This document shows positions 1 through 7,559 of a stretch of DNA of 35,071 bases, piece by piece. The notes under the pieces are model-generated. The model saw nothing but the letters and a program-made list of their open reading frames with translations, ran no database searches and was not told where the DNA came from. The stretch's first letter is position 1. The number at the start of each line of letters is the position of its first letter. The DNA is from a gamma proteobacterium L18 (GTDB taxonomy: Bacteria > Pseudomonadota > Gammaproteobacteria > Pseudomonadales > Pseudomonadaceae), in assembly GCA_000497835.1 (NCBI GenBank), contig KI547175.1, positions 74,717 through 109,787 on the forward strand. The letters run 5' to 3'. The translations under genes and the position numbers were made by a program.

Positions 1-215
1 TGCCGCCAGGCTGCGTCGCGCCGCGCGGGCGGCGCTCGATCTCAAGAACGGCAGAAGAATCAGGGCCTGCCCCTTTGCGCCATGACGCGATTTCACCCTG
101 GGTGTGGTGGGGAGGGGGTCGAGGGTGCCCGCTGGGGATTGCGTCACGCTCACTGGGTGCTCGCCGATTGTTGGGATCGAGCGCCGTCGGCGCGACGCGA
201 CGCAGCCTGGCGGCA
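1..215. repeat. Inverted-repeat element at left edge
   Basis: Bases 1-42 recur as an imperfect inverted copy at 175-215, enclosing about 130 bases without a credible gene. The arms contain the GC-rich palindrome CGCCGCGCGGGCGGCG followed by CTCGATCTCAAG. The same core occurs in the elements near 13.4, 19.1 and 34.9 kb, so this is probably a degenerate or truncated member of that family. The window edge may cut it. No gene is supported anywhere in 1-476; the short reading frames here have no ribosome binding site and no recognisable protein. Confidence 0.6.
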
Positions 216-237
216 GCTGCTACAGGCCGGCGGCGTC

Positions 238-301
238 TGCATCGCGGCCAAGGCCGGCTCCTGCCACGGACGGGGTAGGAGCCGACTTCAGTCGCGATGC
301 A
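238..301. repeat. REP pair (head-to-head palindrome)
   Basis: Two inverted REP-like sequences face each other: TGCATCGCGGCCAAGGCCGG with GGCTCCTGCC, and the complementary GGTAGGAGCCGACT with AGTCGCGATGCA. A related pair lies at 28185-28244 and shares the outer CATCGCG and inner GGCTCCTAC segments. It is intergenic and noncoding. Confidence 0.75.
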
Positions 302-339
302 GGCGACGCGATTTCAAGGCAGTTGCTGCAACATGTGTT

Positions 340-400
340 GCAACGTGCCATGGCCTGGTGGAGAGGCGTCGCCGGCCTTGTCTGCCCGCTTTGGATCAAT
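340..400. repeat. Partial copy of MITE-like element end
   Basis: The stretch beginning TGTTGCAACGTGCCATGGCCTG (split here only as a description of bases 334-356) matches the right end of the 13398-13711 element, which carries TTGCAACGTGCCATGGCCTG. It is therefore a detached or truncated terminus of the same repeat family, near the terminator of the small lipoprotein gene. Confidence 0.5.
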
Positions 401-430
401 GGGCGGCAGGACTTTTCAGTGGCCACAAAA

Positions 431-459
431 AAGCCCGCCTTCTTCCGAAGGCGGGCTTT
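431..459 (-). terminator. Intrinsic terminator of small lipoprotein gene
   Basis: AAAGCCCGCCTTC and GAAGGCGGGCTTT form a 13-bp stem with a four-base loop. Read on the - strand the stem is followed by a run of T, so it fits as the terminator of the - strand gene ending at 477. Confidence 0.8.
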
Positions 460-476
460 CTCATTTCAGGCCTGTA

Positions 477-605
477 TCAGCGGTACCAGCCGCCGTGATG
501 GCCGCCGCCATGTCCATGGTCCGGCAGGATGATGCACCCGGAGGTGCTGGCAATCGCAACGGCGGCGAAAGCGGCAATGGTGAATTTGGTCAGTTTGTTG
601 AACAC
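477..605 (-). CDS. Small His/Gly-rich putative lipoprotein (42 aa)
   Basis: This short - strand gene starts with GTG at 605, preceded by a good AGGAGA ribosome binding site, and stops at 477, 18 bases before a strong terminator. The 42-residue product begins MFNKLTKFTIAAFAAVAIAS, a positively charged start plus hydrophobic helix, followed by TSGC, a plausible lipobox. The mature part would be only about 19 residues, IILPDH followed by a Gly/His-rich tail ending GGWYR. It is probably a secreted lipopeptide anchored in the inner or outer membrane. The His/Gly tail could bind metal, but that is only a guess. No function is recognised. It is divergent from tig. The complete gene architecture (SD, signal, terminator) argues that it is real despite its size. 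Confidence 0.72.
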   Translation of the reverse strand: MFNKLTKFTIAAFAAVAIASTSGCIILPDHGHGGGHHGGWYR

Positions 606-947
606 GGTTGTCTCCTGGTGTCGGGGGTAATGCGCCCGTTCTGATGTATCAGACACCGAAATTTTGTAACTGTTTGTCTATGAACGTAAATATTTTGAAA
701 AGATCCGCGTGCGCGATATCAGTGCATGCGCAATCGGTAAATGCCGTCGGTCGTGTCGCCCGCGGTGCCGAAAGCGGGTGTCAGGGCCCTGCCAAGCCCT
801 TTGCAGACGGGCTTTTGCGGCACTTTTGCCATTCGTTGTTTCAAGCTGCCTTGCACAGGGTGACTTCTTGTGTTCGACCCTCTAGAATGCATGCCCTTGA
901 TTGGGGTCGGAAATGGCCGGCTAACGTCTGTGCAACGAGGAAAATCC
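606..947. other. Intergenic region between lipoprotein gene and tig
   Basis: A 342-base divergent regulatory region. It is AT-richer than its surroundings around 655-715. The tig promoter candidate lies at 860-888. Reading frames that cross it have no ribosome binding site and no recognisable protein, so no gene is called here. Confidence 0.6.
860..888 (+). promoter_or_regulatory. Candidate sigma-70 promoter of tig
   Basis: GTGACT at 860-865 and TAGAAT at 883-888 are separated by 17 bases, matching the TTGACA/TATAAT consensus at 4/6 and 5/6. Transcription would begin near 894, giving a leader of about 55 bases before the tig ATG at 948. Confidence 0.5.
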
Positions 948-2258
948 ATGCAAGTTTCTGTTGAAAACACTTCCGCTCTCGAGCGCCGCATGACCATCGG
1001 CGTGCCTGCCGAGCGCATCGAGACCGAAGTCAACAAGCGTCTGCAACAGACTGCCCGTCGCGCTAAGGTTCCAGGCTTCCGTCCTGGCAAAGTGCCGATG
1101 AGCGTTATTCGCCAGCGCTACGAAGATTCCGCTCGTCAGGAAGCCCTGGGCGACCTGATCCAGGCGACTTTCTACGAAGCCGTGGTTGAGCAGAAGCTGA
1201 ATCCAGCCGGTGCCCCGGCTGTCGAGCCTAAAGTGTTCGAAAAGGGCAAGGACCTGGAATACATCGCTACTTTCGAAGTATTCCCAGAGTTCGCCGTCGC
1301 AGGTTTCGAGTCCATCGCTGTCGAGCGCCTGAGCGCCGAAGTGGCTGACGCCGACCTGGACAACATGCTGGAAATCCTGCGCAAGCAGAACGTTCGTTTT
1401 GAAGCTGCCGACCGTGCCGCTGCAAACGAAGACCAGCTGAACATCGATTTCGTCGGCAAGATCGACGGCGAAGCCTTCGCCGGTGGTTCGGCCCAGGGCA
1501 CTCAGCTGGTGCTGGGTTCCGGCCGCATGATCCCGGGCTTCGAAGACGGCCTGGTTGGCGCCAAAGCCGGTGAAGAGCGCGTTCTGACCCTGACCTTCCC
1601 AGAGGACTATCAGAACCTGGACCTGGCTGGCAAAGCCGCCGAGTTCACCGTTACCGTCAACAGCGTTTCCGCACCGACCCTGCCAGAACTGAACGAAGCG
1701 TTCTTCAATCAGTTCGGCATCAAGGAAACCGGTCTGGAAGGCTTCCGCACCGAAGTTCGCAAGAACATGGAGCGCGAGCTGCGCCAGGCCATCAAGACCA
1801 AGGTGAAAAACCAGGTCATGGACGGTCTGCTGGCTGCCAACCCGATCGAAGTGCCAAAGGCCCTGCTGGAAAACGAAGTGAACCGCCTGCGCGTTCAAGC
1901 CGTTCAGCAGTTCGGTGGCAACATCAAGCCTGACCAACTGCCAGCCGAGCTGTTCGAAGAACAAGCCAAGCGCCGCGTAGTGCTGGGCCTGATCGTCGCT
2001 GAAGTGGTCAAGGCCAACGAGCTGAAGCCGGACGAAGCGCGCGTACGTGAACTCATCCAGGAAATGGCCTCGGCCTACCAGGAGCCAGAGCAGGTCGTGG
2101 CGTGGTACTACAAGAACGACCAGCAACTGAACGAAGTGCGTTCGGTTGTGCTGGAAGAACAAGTTGTGGATACTGTTCTGCAGAAAGCTAGCGTGACCGA
2201 CAAATCGGTCTCCTACGAAGAAGCAGTCAAGCCGGTGGAAGCTGCACAAGCCGACTGA
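948..2258 (+). CDS. tig: Trigger factor, ribosome-associated chaperone and prolyl isomerase
   Basis: Trigger factor docks at the ribosomal exit tunnel and shields nascent chains; it also has peptidyl-prolyl cis-trans isomerase activity. The 436-residue product has the usual family length. The ribosome-binding loop GFRPGK is at residues 43-48, the FKBP-like PPIase domain lies at about 150-245 (VGKIDGEAFAGG onwards), and the long helical C-terminal chaperone domain follows. The start is set at the ATG at 948, behind GAGG, giving MQVSVENTSALERRM, the conserved N-terminus; an upstream in-frame ATG at 870 would add 26 atypical residues and overlap the promoter. It is first in the tig-clpP-clpX-lon order typical of gammaproteobacteria. 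A hairpin at 2283-2310 separates it from clpP. Confidence 0.97.
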   Translation: MQVSVENTSALERRMTIGVPAERIETEVNKRLQQTARRAKVPGFRPGKVPMSVIRQRYEDSARQEALGDLIQATFYEAVVEQKLNPAGAPAVEPKVFEKGKDLEYIATFEVFPEFAVAGFESIAVERLSAEVADADLDNMLEILRKQNVRFEAADRAAANEDQLNIDFVGKIDGEAFAGGSAQGTQLVLGSGRMIPGFEDGLVGAKAGEERVLTLTFPEDYQNLDLAGKAAEFTVTVNSVSAPTLPELNEAFFNQFGIKETGLEGFRTEVRKNMERELRQAIKTKVKNQVMDGLLAANPIEVPKALLENEVNRLRVQAVQQFGGNIKPDQLPAELFEEQAKRRVVLGLIVAEVVKANELKPDEARVRELIQEMASAYQEPEQVVAWYYKNDQQLNEVRSVVLEEQVVDTVLQKASVTDKSVSYEEAVKPVEAAQAD

Positions 2259-2282
2259 TTCCTTCCTGCGTTGGAACACCAC

Positions 2283-2310
2283 CATAAGCCAGCCTTCGCG
2301 CTGGCTTATG
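2283..2310 (+). other. Hairpin between tig and clpP
   Basis: CATAAGCCAGC and GCTGGCTTATG form a perfect 11-bp stem with a six-base loop. No T run follows, so it is more likely a processing or 3'-end-stabilising hairpin, or an inefficient terminator, than a classical one. Confidence 0.6.
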
Positions 2311-2349
2311 CGTATTCAAGACTTGACTATTTGGGAGTGAGTGCGAGAC

Positions 2350-2991
2350 ATGTCCCGCAATTCTTATATTCAGCACAGTTCTGACATCCAGGCCGCCGGC
2401 GGCCTGGTCCCGATGGTTGTCGAGCAATCGGCTCGTGGCGAGCGCGCATACGACATCTACTCGCGTCTGTTGAAAGAGCGAGTGATTTTCCTGGTCGGCC
2501 CGGTAGAGGACTACATGGCCAACCTGATCTGCGCACAGCTGCTGTTCCTTGAAGCCGAAAACCCGGACAAGGATATCCATCTGTACATCAACTCCCCAGG
2601 CGGTTCGGTCACTGCAGGCATGTCGATCTACGACACCATGCAGTTCATCAAGCCGGACGTGTCCACCACCTGTATCGGTCAGGCGTGCAGCATGGGCGCC
2701 TTCCTGCTGGCCGGTGGTGCCAAGGACAAGCGTTACTGCCTGCCCAACTCGCGTGTGATGATTCACCAGCCACTGGGCGGTTTCCAGGGCCAGGCGTCGG
2801 ACATCGACATTCACGCCCGCGAAATCCTCACGATTCGTCATCGCCTGAACGAACTGCTGGCCTTCCACACCGGCCAGACCATCGAGCAGATCGAGCAAGA
2901 CACCAATCGTGACAACTTCATGAATGCCGAGCGCGCGGCTGAGTACGGCCTGGTCGACTCGGTCATCAACAAGCGTCAGATGCCTGCCTAA
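2350..2991 (+). CDS. clpP: ATP-dependent Clp protease proteolytic subunit
   Basis: ClpP forms the double-heptamer serine peptidase chamber that degrades substrates unfolded by ClpX or ClpA in the cytoplasm. From the ATG at 2350 the protein is 213 residues and starts MSRNSYIQ, like pseudomonad ClpP. The catalytic triad is readable: Ser114 in GQACSMGA, His139 in MIHQPLGG and Asp188 in the DTNRDNFM segment. The N-terminal residues before about 14 are probably removed by self-processing, as in E. coli. A GTG at 2341, closer to the GGGAG at 2332-2336, could add three residues. It lies 91 bases after tig and 107 bases before clpX, the standard order. Confidence 0.97.
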   Translation: MSRNSYIQHSSDIQAAGGLVPMVVEQSARGERAYDIYSRLLKERVIFLVGPVEDYMANLICAQLLFLEAENPDKDIHLYINSPGGSVTAGMSIYDTMQFIKPDVSTTCIGQACSMGAFLLAGGAKDKRYCLPNSRVMIHQPLGGFQGQASDIDIHAREILTIRHRLNELLAFHTGQTIEQIEQDTNRDNFMNAERAAEYGLVDSVINKRQMPA

Positions 2992-3098
2992 GCGGAGCAA
3001 ATGCCAGGTGGTTGGCATTGTCAGCCACCTGCGGACTTGAAAAACCCCGCGATTGCCTTCATCTTGTGTTGCAAGCCTATCGGATTTGGATCGATCGA

Positions 3099-4382
3099 AT
3101 GACTGACACCCGCAACGGCGAGGACAACGGCAAATTGCTCTATTGCTCCTTCTGTGGCAAAAGCCAGCATGAAGTACGCAAATTGATTGCCGGCCCCTCG
3201 GTCTTTATCTGCGACGAGTGCGTCGACCTGTGCAACGACATCATCCGCGAGGAGGTGCAGGAAGCCCAGGCCGAAAGCAACGCGCATAAATTGCCTTCGC
3301 CCAAAGAAATCAGCGGCATCCTTGATCAGTACGTCATTGGTCAGGAACGTGCCAAAAAAGTTCTCGCGGTAGCGGTGTACAACCACTACAAGCGCCTGAA
3401 CCAACGCGACAAGAAAGGCGACGACGTCGAGCTGGGCAAGAGCAACATCCTGCTCATCGGCCCGACCGGCTCGGGCAAGACGCTGCTGGCTGAAACCCTG
3501 GCACGCCTGCTCAACGTCCCGTTCACCATCGCCGACGCCACCACGCTGACTGAAGCGGGTTATGTCGGTGAAGACGTTGAAAACATTATTCAAAAGCTGT
3601 TGCAGAAGTGCGACTACGATGTCGAGAAGGCCCAGATGGGCATTGTCTACATCGACGAGATCGACAAGATCTCGCGCAAGTCCGACAACCCGTCCATCAC
3701 TCGTGATGTCTCGGGCGAGGGCGTGCAGCAGGCATTGCTGAAGCTGATCGAGGGCACCGTTGCCTCGGTACCGCCACAAGGCGGTCGCAAGCATCCTCAG
3801 CAGGAGTTCCTGCAAGTCGACACCCGCAACATCCTGTTCATCTGTGGCGGTGCGTTCTCGGGCCTCGAAAAGGTCATCCAGAACCGTTCCACCGCAGGCG
3901 GCATCGGCTTCAACGCCCAGGTGCGCAGCAAACAGGAAGGCAAGAAGGTGGGCGAGTCCCTGCGTGAAGTCGAGCCTGACGACCTGGTCAAGTTCGGTCT
4001 GATCCCGGAATTCGTTGGCCGTCTGCCGGTGCTGGCGACCCTTGACGAGCTCGACGAAGCTGCATTGATGCAGATTCTGACCGAGCCGAAGAACGCCCTC
4101 ACCAAGCAATACGCCAAGCTGTTCGAAATGGAAGGCGTGGACCTGGAATTCCGTACCGACGCGCTGAAGTCCGTGGCTCACCGCGCGCTGGAACGTAAAA
4201 CCGGTGCCCGTGGCCTGCGTTCGATCCTGGAAGGCGTGCTGCTGGACACCATGTACGAGATCCCTTCGCAGACTGACGTCAGTAAAGTGGTGATCGACGA
4301 AAGCGTCATCGAAGGAAAGTCCAAGCCACTGTTAATCTACGAAAACAGTGAGACGCCGGCCAAGGCTGCGCCAGACGCATAA
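3099..4382 (+). CDS. clpX: ATP-dependent Clp protease ATP-binding subunit ClpX
   Basis: ClpX is the AAA+ unfoldase that recognises, unfolds and threads substrates into ClpP. The product is 427 residues. An N-terminal zinc-binding domain has Cys16, Cys19, Cys38 and Cys41. Walker A is GPTGSGKT (121-128), the pore-1 loop GYVG is at 154-157, and Walker B is IVYIDEID with Asp186 and Glu187. The IGF loop that docks ClpP is present in GGIGFNAQV. The ATG at 3099 gives MTDTRNGEDNGKLLYC, the conserved start; the longer frame from 3012 adds 29 unrelated residues. It is followed by a strong terminator, so lon is probably transcribed separately. Confidence 0.97.
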   Translation: MTDTRNGEDNGKLLYCSFCGKSQHEVRKLIAGPSVFICDECVDLCNDIIREEVQEAQAESNAHKLPSPKEISGILDQYVIGQERAKKVLAVAVYNHYKRLNQRDKKGDDVELGKSNILLIGPTGSGKTLLAETLARLLNVPFTIADATTLTEAGYVGEDVENIIQKLLQKCDYDVEKAQMGIVYIDEIDKISRKSDNPSITRDVSGEGVQQALLKLIEGTVASVPPQGGRKHPQQEFLQVDTRNILFICGGAFSGLEKVIQNRSTAGGIGFNAQVRSKQEGKKVGESLREVEPDDLVKFGLIPEFVGRLPVLATLDELDEAALMQILTEPKNALTKQYAKLFEMEGVDLEFRTDALKSVAHRALERKTGARGLRSILEGVLLDTMYEIPSQTDVSKVVIDESVIEGKSKPLLIYENSETPAKAAPDA

Positions 4383-4405
4383 GTCGTACTGCGGCTTGAA
4401 ACAGG

Positions 4406-4433
4406 AAGGGGCCTTCGGGCCCCTTTGCTTTTC
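4406..4433 (+). terminator. Intrinsic terminator after clpX
   Basis: AAGGGGCC and GGCCCCTT form an 8-bp stem with a UUCG tetraloop, followed by a T-rich stretch (TTTGCTTTTCC). It lies 24 bases after the clpX stop codon. Confidence 0.85.
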
Positions 4434-4445
4434 CTGCCCGCGGCG

Positions 4446-4474
4446 CTTGTTTTTTTGAGGGGCTGCCCCCACAT
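4446..4474 (+). promoter_or_regulatory. Candidate heat-shock (sigma-32) promoter of lon
   Basis: CTTGTTT at 4446-4452 and CCCCACAT at 4467-4474, 14 bases apart, resemble the sigma-32 consensus CTTGAA / CCCCATnT. lon is a heat-shock gene in gammaproteobacteria, so such a promoter is expected here. The match is partial. Confidence 0.4.
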
Positions 4475-4499
4475 TGATCACAAGCTCAATTCCATCTGT

Positions 4500-4525
4500 C
4501 TACGGCCCGAGGGCCGCTGTAGAGG
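4500..4525 (+). promoter_or_regulatory. Leader hairpin touching the lon Shine-Dalgarno
   Basis: CTACGGCC (4500-4507) can pair with GGCC (4512-4515) and GTAG (4519-4522) around a CGAG loop with a three-base bulge. GTAG overlaps the AGAGG ribosome binding site at 4521-4525. Melting of the hairpin could affect translation. Confidence 0.35.
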
Positions 4526-4532
4526 CGAAATC

Positions 4533-6929
4533 ATGAAGACAACCATCGAATTGCCTCTCCTGCCATTGCGTGATGTCGTCGTGTATCCGCACATGGTGAT
4601 CCCGCTGTTCGTGGGGCGCGAGAAATCCATCGAAGCCCTCGAGGCGGCGATGACGGGCGAAAAGCAGATCCTGCTGCTGGCCCAGAAGAATCCAGCCGAC
4701 GATGATCCAGGCGAAGACGCCCTGTATCGCGTGGGTACCGTTGCTACCGTGCTGCAATTGCTCAAGCTGCCTGATGGCACCGTCAAGGTGCTGGTAGAGG
4801 GTGAGCAGCGCGGTACCGTTGAAAGTTTCATGGAAGTGGATGGCCATTGCCGCGCTGAAGTGCAACTGATCGACGAAGTTGACGCCCCGGACCGTGAGTC
4901 CGAGGTGTTCGTGCGCAGCCTGCTGGCTCAGTTCGAGCAATACGTGCAGCTGGGCAAGAAAGTGCCCGCCGAAGTCCTGTCTTCCCTCAACAGCATCGAT
5001 GAGCCGGGCCGCCTGGTCGACACCATGGCCGCGCACATGGCGCTGAAGATCGAGCAGAAGCAGGAAATCCTCGAAATCATCGACCTGTCCGCACGGGTCG
5101 AGCACGTGCTGGCCCTGCTGGACGCCGAGATCGACCTGCTGCAGGTCGAGAAGCGCATCCGTGGCCGCGTGAAAAAACAAATGGAGCGCAGCCAGCGTGA
5201 GTACTACCTGAATGAGCAGATGAAGGCCATTCAGAAAGAACTCGGCGACAGCGACGAAGGCCACAACGAAGTCGAAGAGCTGAAAAAGCGCATCGAAGCC
5301 GCTGGCTTGCCAAAAGACGCCTACGCCAAGGCCCAGGCCGAGCTGAACAAGCTCAAGCAGATGTCGCCGATGTCGGCCGAAGCCACCGTGGTGCGCTCCT
5401 ACATCGACTGGCTGGTGCAAGTGCCGTGGAAGGCCCAGAGCAAGGTGCGCCTGGATCTGGCCCGTGCCGAGGACATCCTCGACGCCGACCACTACGGCCT
5501 GGAAGAGGTCAAGGAACGTATCCTTGAGTACCTCGCCGTGCAGAAGCGCGTGAAAAAAATCCGTGGTCCGGTGCTGTGCCTGGTAGGCCCGCCTGGCGTG
5601 GGTAAAACCTCCCTGGCCGAGTCCATCGCCCATGCCACCAACCGCAAGTTCGTGCGCATGGCCCTGGGTGGCGTGCGTGACGAGGCCGAGATCCGTGGCC
5701 ACCGTCGTACCTACATCGGTTCCATGCCGGGCCGCCTGATCCAGAAGATGACCAAGGTAGGGGTGCGCAACCCGCTGTTCCTGCTGGACGAAATCGACAA
5801 GATGGGCAGCGACATGCGTGGCGACCCGGCTTCGGCGCTGCTGGAAGTGCTGGACCCGGAACAGAACCACAACTTCAACGACCACTACCTGGAAGTCGAC
5901 TACGACCTCTCGGACGTGATGTTCCTTTGCACCTCGAACTCCATGAACATCCCGCCAGCGTTGCTGGACCGGATGGAGGTGATCCGCCTGCCGGGTTATA
6001 CCGAGGACGAGAAGATCAACATCGCCACCAAGTACCTGTCGCCCAAGCAGATCACGGCCAACGGCCTGAAGAAGGGTGAACTGGAGCTGGAAGTGGCAGC
6101 GATTCGCGACATTATCCGCTACTACACCCGCGAAGCCGGTGTGCGTGGCCTGGAGCGTCAGATCGCCAAGGTGTGCCGCAAGGTGGTCAAGGAACACGCC
6201 CGCGACAAGCACTTTTCGGTGAAAGTGACCTCCGACTCGCTCGAGCATTTCCTGGGCGTGCGCAAGTTCCGCTACGGCCTGGCCGAGCAGCAGGACCAGA
6301 TCGGACAGGTGACCGGCCTTGCGTGGACCCAGGTGGGCGGCGAATTGCTGACCATCGAAGCTGCCGTGGTACCGGGCAAGGGCCAGTTGATCAAGACCGG
6401 TTCGCTGGGTGACGTGATGGTCGAATCCATCACTGCCGCATTGACCGTGGTGCGCAGCCGCGCCAAGAGCCTGGGCATCCCCCTGGACTTCCACGAGAAG
6501 CGCGATACTCACATCCACATGCCCGAAGGTGCCACGCCGAAGGACGGCCCAAGTGCTGGCGTTGGCATGTGCACCGCATTGGTTTCGGCCCTGACCCAGA
6601 TCCCGGTTCGCGCCGATGTGGCCATGACCGGCGAGATCACGTTGCGTGGTCAGGTGCTGGCTATTGGTGGTCTTAAGGAAAAATTGCTGGCCGCTCACCG
6701 CGGTGGAATCAAGACAGTGATCATTCCCGAAGAGAACGTGCGTGATTTGAAGGAAATTCCTGACAATATTAAGCAGGATCTTCAGATTAAACCGGTTAAA
6801 TGGATTGACGAAGTGCTCCAGATTGCGCTGCAATACGCCCCGGAGCCCTTGCCCGATGTGGCTCCGGAGATTGTCGCGAAGGACGAGAAACGCGACTCTG
6901 ATTCCAAGGAAAGAATCAGCACGCACTAG
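4533..6929 (+). CDS. lon: ATP-dependent protease La (Lon)
   Basis: Lon is a cytoplasmic homohexameric AAA+ protease that degrades misfolded and short-lived regulatory proteins. The product is 798 residues from the ATG at 4533 (MKTTIELPLLPLRDVVVYP), behind AGAGG. An N-terminal substrate-binding LON domain (about 5-200) and coiled coil precede the ATPase, with Walker A GPPGVGKT at 352-359 and Walker B FLLDEIDK. The peptidase domain has the Ser674-Lys717 catalytic dyad, in KDGPSAGVGM and GGLKEKLLAA. The C-terminus is a little longer than in E. coli Lon. An upstream in-frame start at 4425 lies within the clpX terminator and is rejected. hupB follows after 149 bases. Confidence 0.97.
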   Translation: MKTTIELPLLPLRDVVVYPHMVIPLFVGREKSIEALEAAMTGEKQILLLAQKNPADDDPGEDALYRVGTVATVLQLLKLPDGTVKVLVEGEQRGTVESFMEVDGHCRAEVQLIDEVDAPDRESEVFVRSLLAQFEQYVQLGKKVPAEVLSSLNSIDEPGRLVDTMAAHMALKIEQKQEILEIIDLSARVEHVLALLDAEIDLLQVEKRIRGRVKKQMERSQREYYLNEQMKAIQKELGDSDEGHNEVEELKKRIEAAGLPKDAYAKAQAELNKLKQMSPMSAEATVVRSYIDWLVQVPWKAQSKVRLDLARAEDILDADHYGLEEVKERILEYLAVQKRVKKIRGPVLCLVGPPGVGKTSLAESIAHATNRKFVRMALGGVRDEAEIRGHRRTYIGSMPGRLIQKMTKVGVRNPLFLLDEIDKMGSDMRGDPASALLEVLDPEQNHNFNDHYLEVDYDLSDVMFLCTSNSMNIPPALLDRMEVIRLPGYTEDEKINIATKYLSPKQITANGLKKGELELEVAAIRDIIRYYTREAGVRGLERQIAKVCRKVVKEHARDKHFSVKVTSDSLEHFLGVRKFRYGLAEQQDQIGQVTGLAWTQVGGELLTIEAAVVPGKGQLIKTGSLGDVMVESITAALTVVRSRAKSLGIPLDFHEKRDTHIHMPEGATPKDGPSAGVGMCTALVSALTQIPVRADVAMTGEITLRGQVLAIGGLKEKLLAAHRGGIKTVIIPEENVRDLKEIPDNIKQDLQIKPVKWIDEVLQIALQYAPEPLPDVAPEIVAKDEKRDSDSKERISTH

Positions 6930-6947
6930 CAAGCATTTTTCACCGGG

Positions 6948-6975
6948 GGGCTTTGTTGACAGCTTTTTAAAGCCC
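6948..6975 (+). other. Hairpin after lon overlapping hupB promoter
   Basis: GGGCTTT (6948-6954) and AAAGCCC (6969-6975) can pair, and the -35 box of the hupB promoter lies in the loop. It may act as a weak lon terminator. There is no clean T run after it. Confidence 0.4.
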
Positions 6976-6985
6976 TTGTTATAAA
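6956..6985 (+). promoter_or_regulatory. Strong sigma-70 promoter of hupB
   Basis: A perfect TTGACA at 6956-6961 and TATAAA at 6980-6985 are 18 bases apart. This fits a highly expressed nucleoid-protein gene. The leader would be about 85 bases. Confidence 0.8.
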
Positions 6986-7078
6986 GCGGCACTTCAATGT
7001 GTCAGCGGCCTCCCGGCGCAGTTTTAGCTTTCACCACATACTTAGAAACAAACTCATATAGATATAAGGGGACTTAGA

Positions 7079-7351
7079 GTGAACAAGTCGGAACTGATTG
7101 ATGCTATCGCCGCATCTGCTGATATCCCGAAAGCTGTAGCTGGCCGCGCGCTGGACGCAGTAATCGACTCCGTCACTGGCGCTCTGAAGGCTGGCGACTC
7201 CGTGGTACTGGTAGGTTTCGGTACTTTCTCTGTGACTGACCGTCCAGCTCGCGTTGGCCGTAACCCACAGACTGGCAAGACCCTGGAAATCGCTGCTGCC
7301 AAGAAGCCTGGCTTCAAAGCCGGCAAAGCACTGAAAGAAGCGGTAAACTAA
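7079..7351 (+). CDS. hupB: DNA-binding protein HU-beta
   Basis: HU is a small basic dimeric protein that bends DNA and compacts the nucleoid. The 90-residue product has the complete HU/IHF fold: N-terminal helices (MNKSELIDAIAASADIPKAV), the GFGTFSV strand turn, the DNA-binding arm RPARVGRNPQTGK and the C-terminal KPGFKAGKALKEAVN. The start codon is GTG at 7079, with a strong AAGGGG Shine-Dalgarno six bases upstream. It has its own near-consensus promoter and a terminator at 7470, with an unusual structured 3' segment between. It lies between lon and ppiD, as in other pseudomonads. Confidence 0.97.
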   Translation: MNKSELIDAIAASADIPKAVAGRALDAVIDSVTGALKAGDSVVLVGFGTFSVTDRPARVGRNPQTGKTLEIAAAKKPGFKAGKALKEAVN

Positions 7352-7402
7352 GTTCTTTCACGCCTTTGCCCGACCGGGGCGGGAAAAATTTCCGACCTGG
7401 AA

Positions 7403-7459
7403 GCGGAGCAGCCATTGAGCTGGTCTCAAGCCGACGCACGGCGCCGGTGATTGCTCCGC
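7403..7459 (+). other. Structured cloverleaf-like element in hupB 3' region
   Basis: GCGGAGCA (7403-7410) pairs perfectly with TGCTCCGC (7452-7459). The enclosed 41 bases hold two further hairpins: TTGAG/CTCAA (7415-7429) and GCCG/CGGC (7430-7442). It is too short for a tRNA and has no CCA end. It lies just before the hupB terminator, so it would form part of the hupB mRNA 3' UTR or a 3'-derived small RNA. Confidence 0.5.
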
Positions 7460-7469
7460 CAGTTACGAG

Positions 7470-7500
7470 AAGGCGCATCCTCGGATGCGCCTTTCTTCTA
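7470..7500 (+). terminator. Intrinsic terminator of hupB
   Basis: AAGGCGCATCC and GGATGCGCCTT form an almost perfect stem around TC, followed by TCTTCT. It lies 118 bases after the hupB stop and upstream of ppiD. Confidence 0.8.
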
Positions 7501-7559
7501 TCCGGATTCTACCCACTCTCCGCGGTTGCTTAATCAGTACAACCGTTTCTGGGGGACGC

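Noticed and set aside
921..2285. 454-codon open frame antisense to tig
   Set aside because: Same shadow effect of high-GC third positions; composition is unlike a protein and tig is certain.
2283..2310. Terminator between tig and clpP
   Set aside because: The stem is strong but lacks a T run, so it is listed as a hairpin only.
4500..6992. 830-codon open frame antisense to lon
   Set aside because: It mirrors the lon codon pattern on the other strand, is low in complexity (Gln/His/Leu-rich), and has no ribosome binding site or known domain.
7403..7459. Possible tRNA gene after hupB
   Set aside because: The closing stem looks like an acceptor stem, but the interior is only 41 bases, there is no anticodon arm of the right size, no TTCGA-type T loop and no CCA position.
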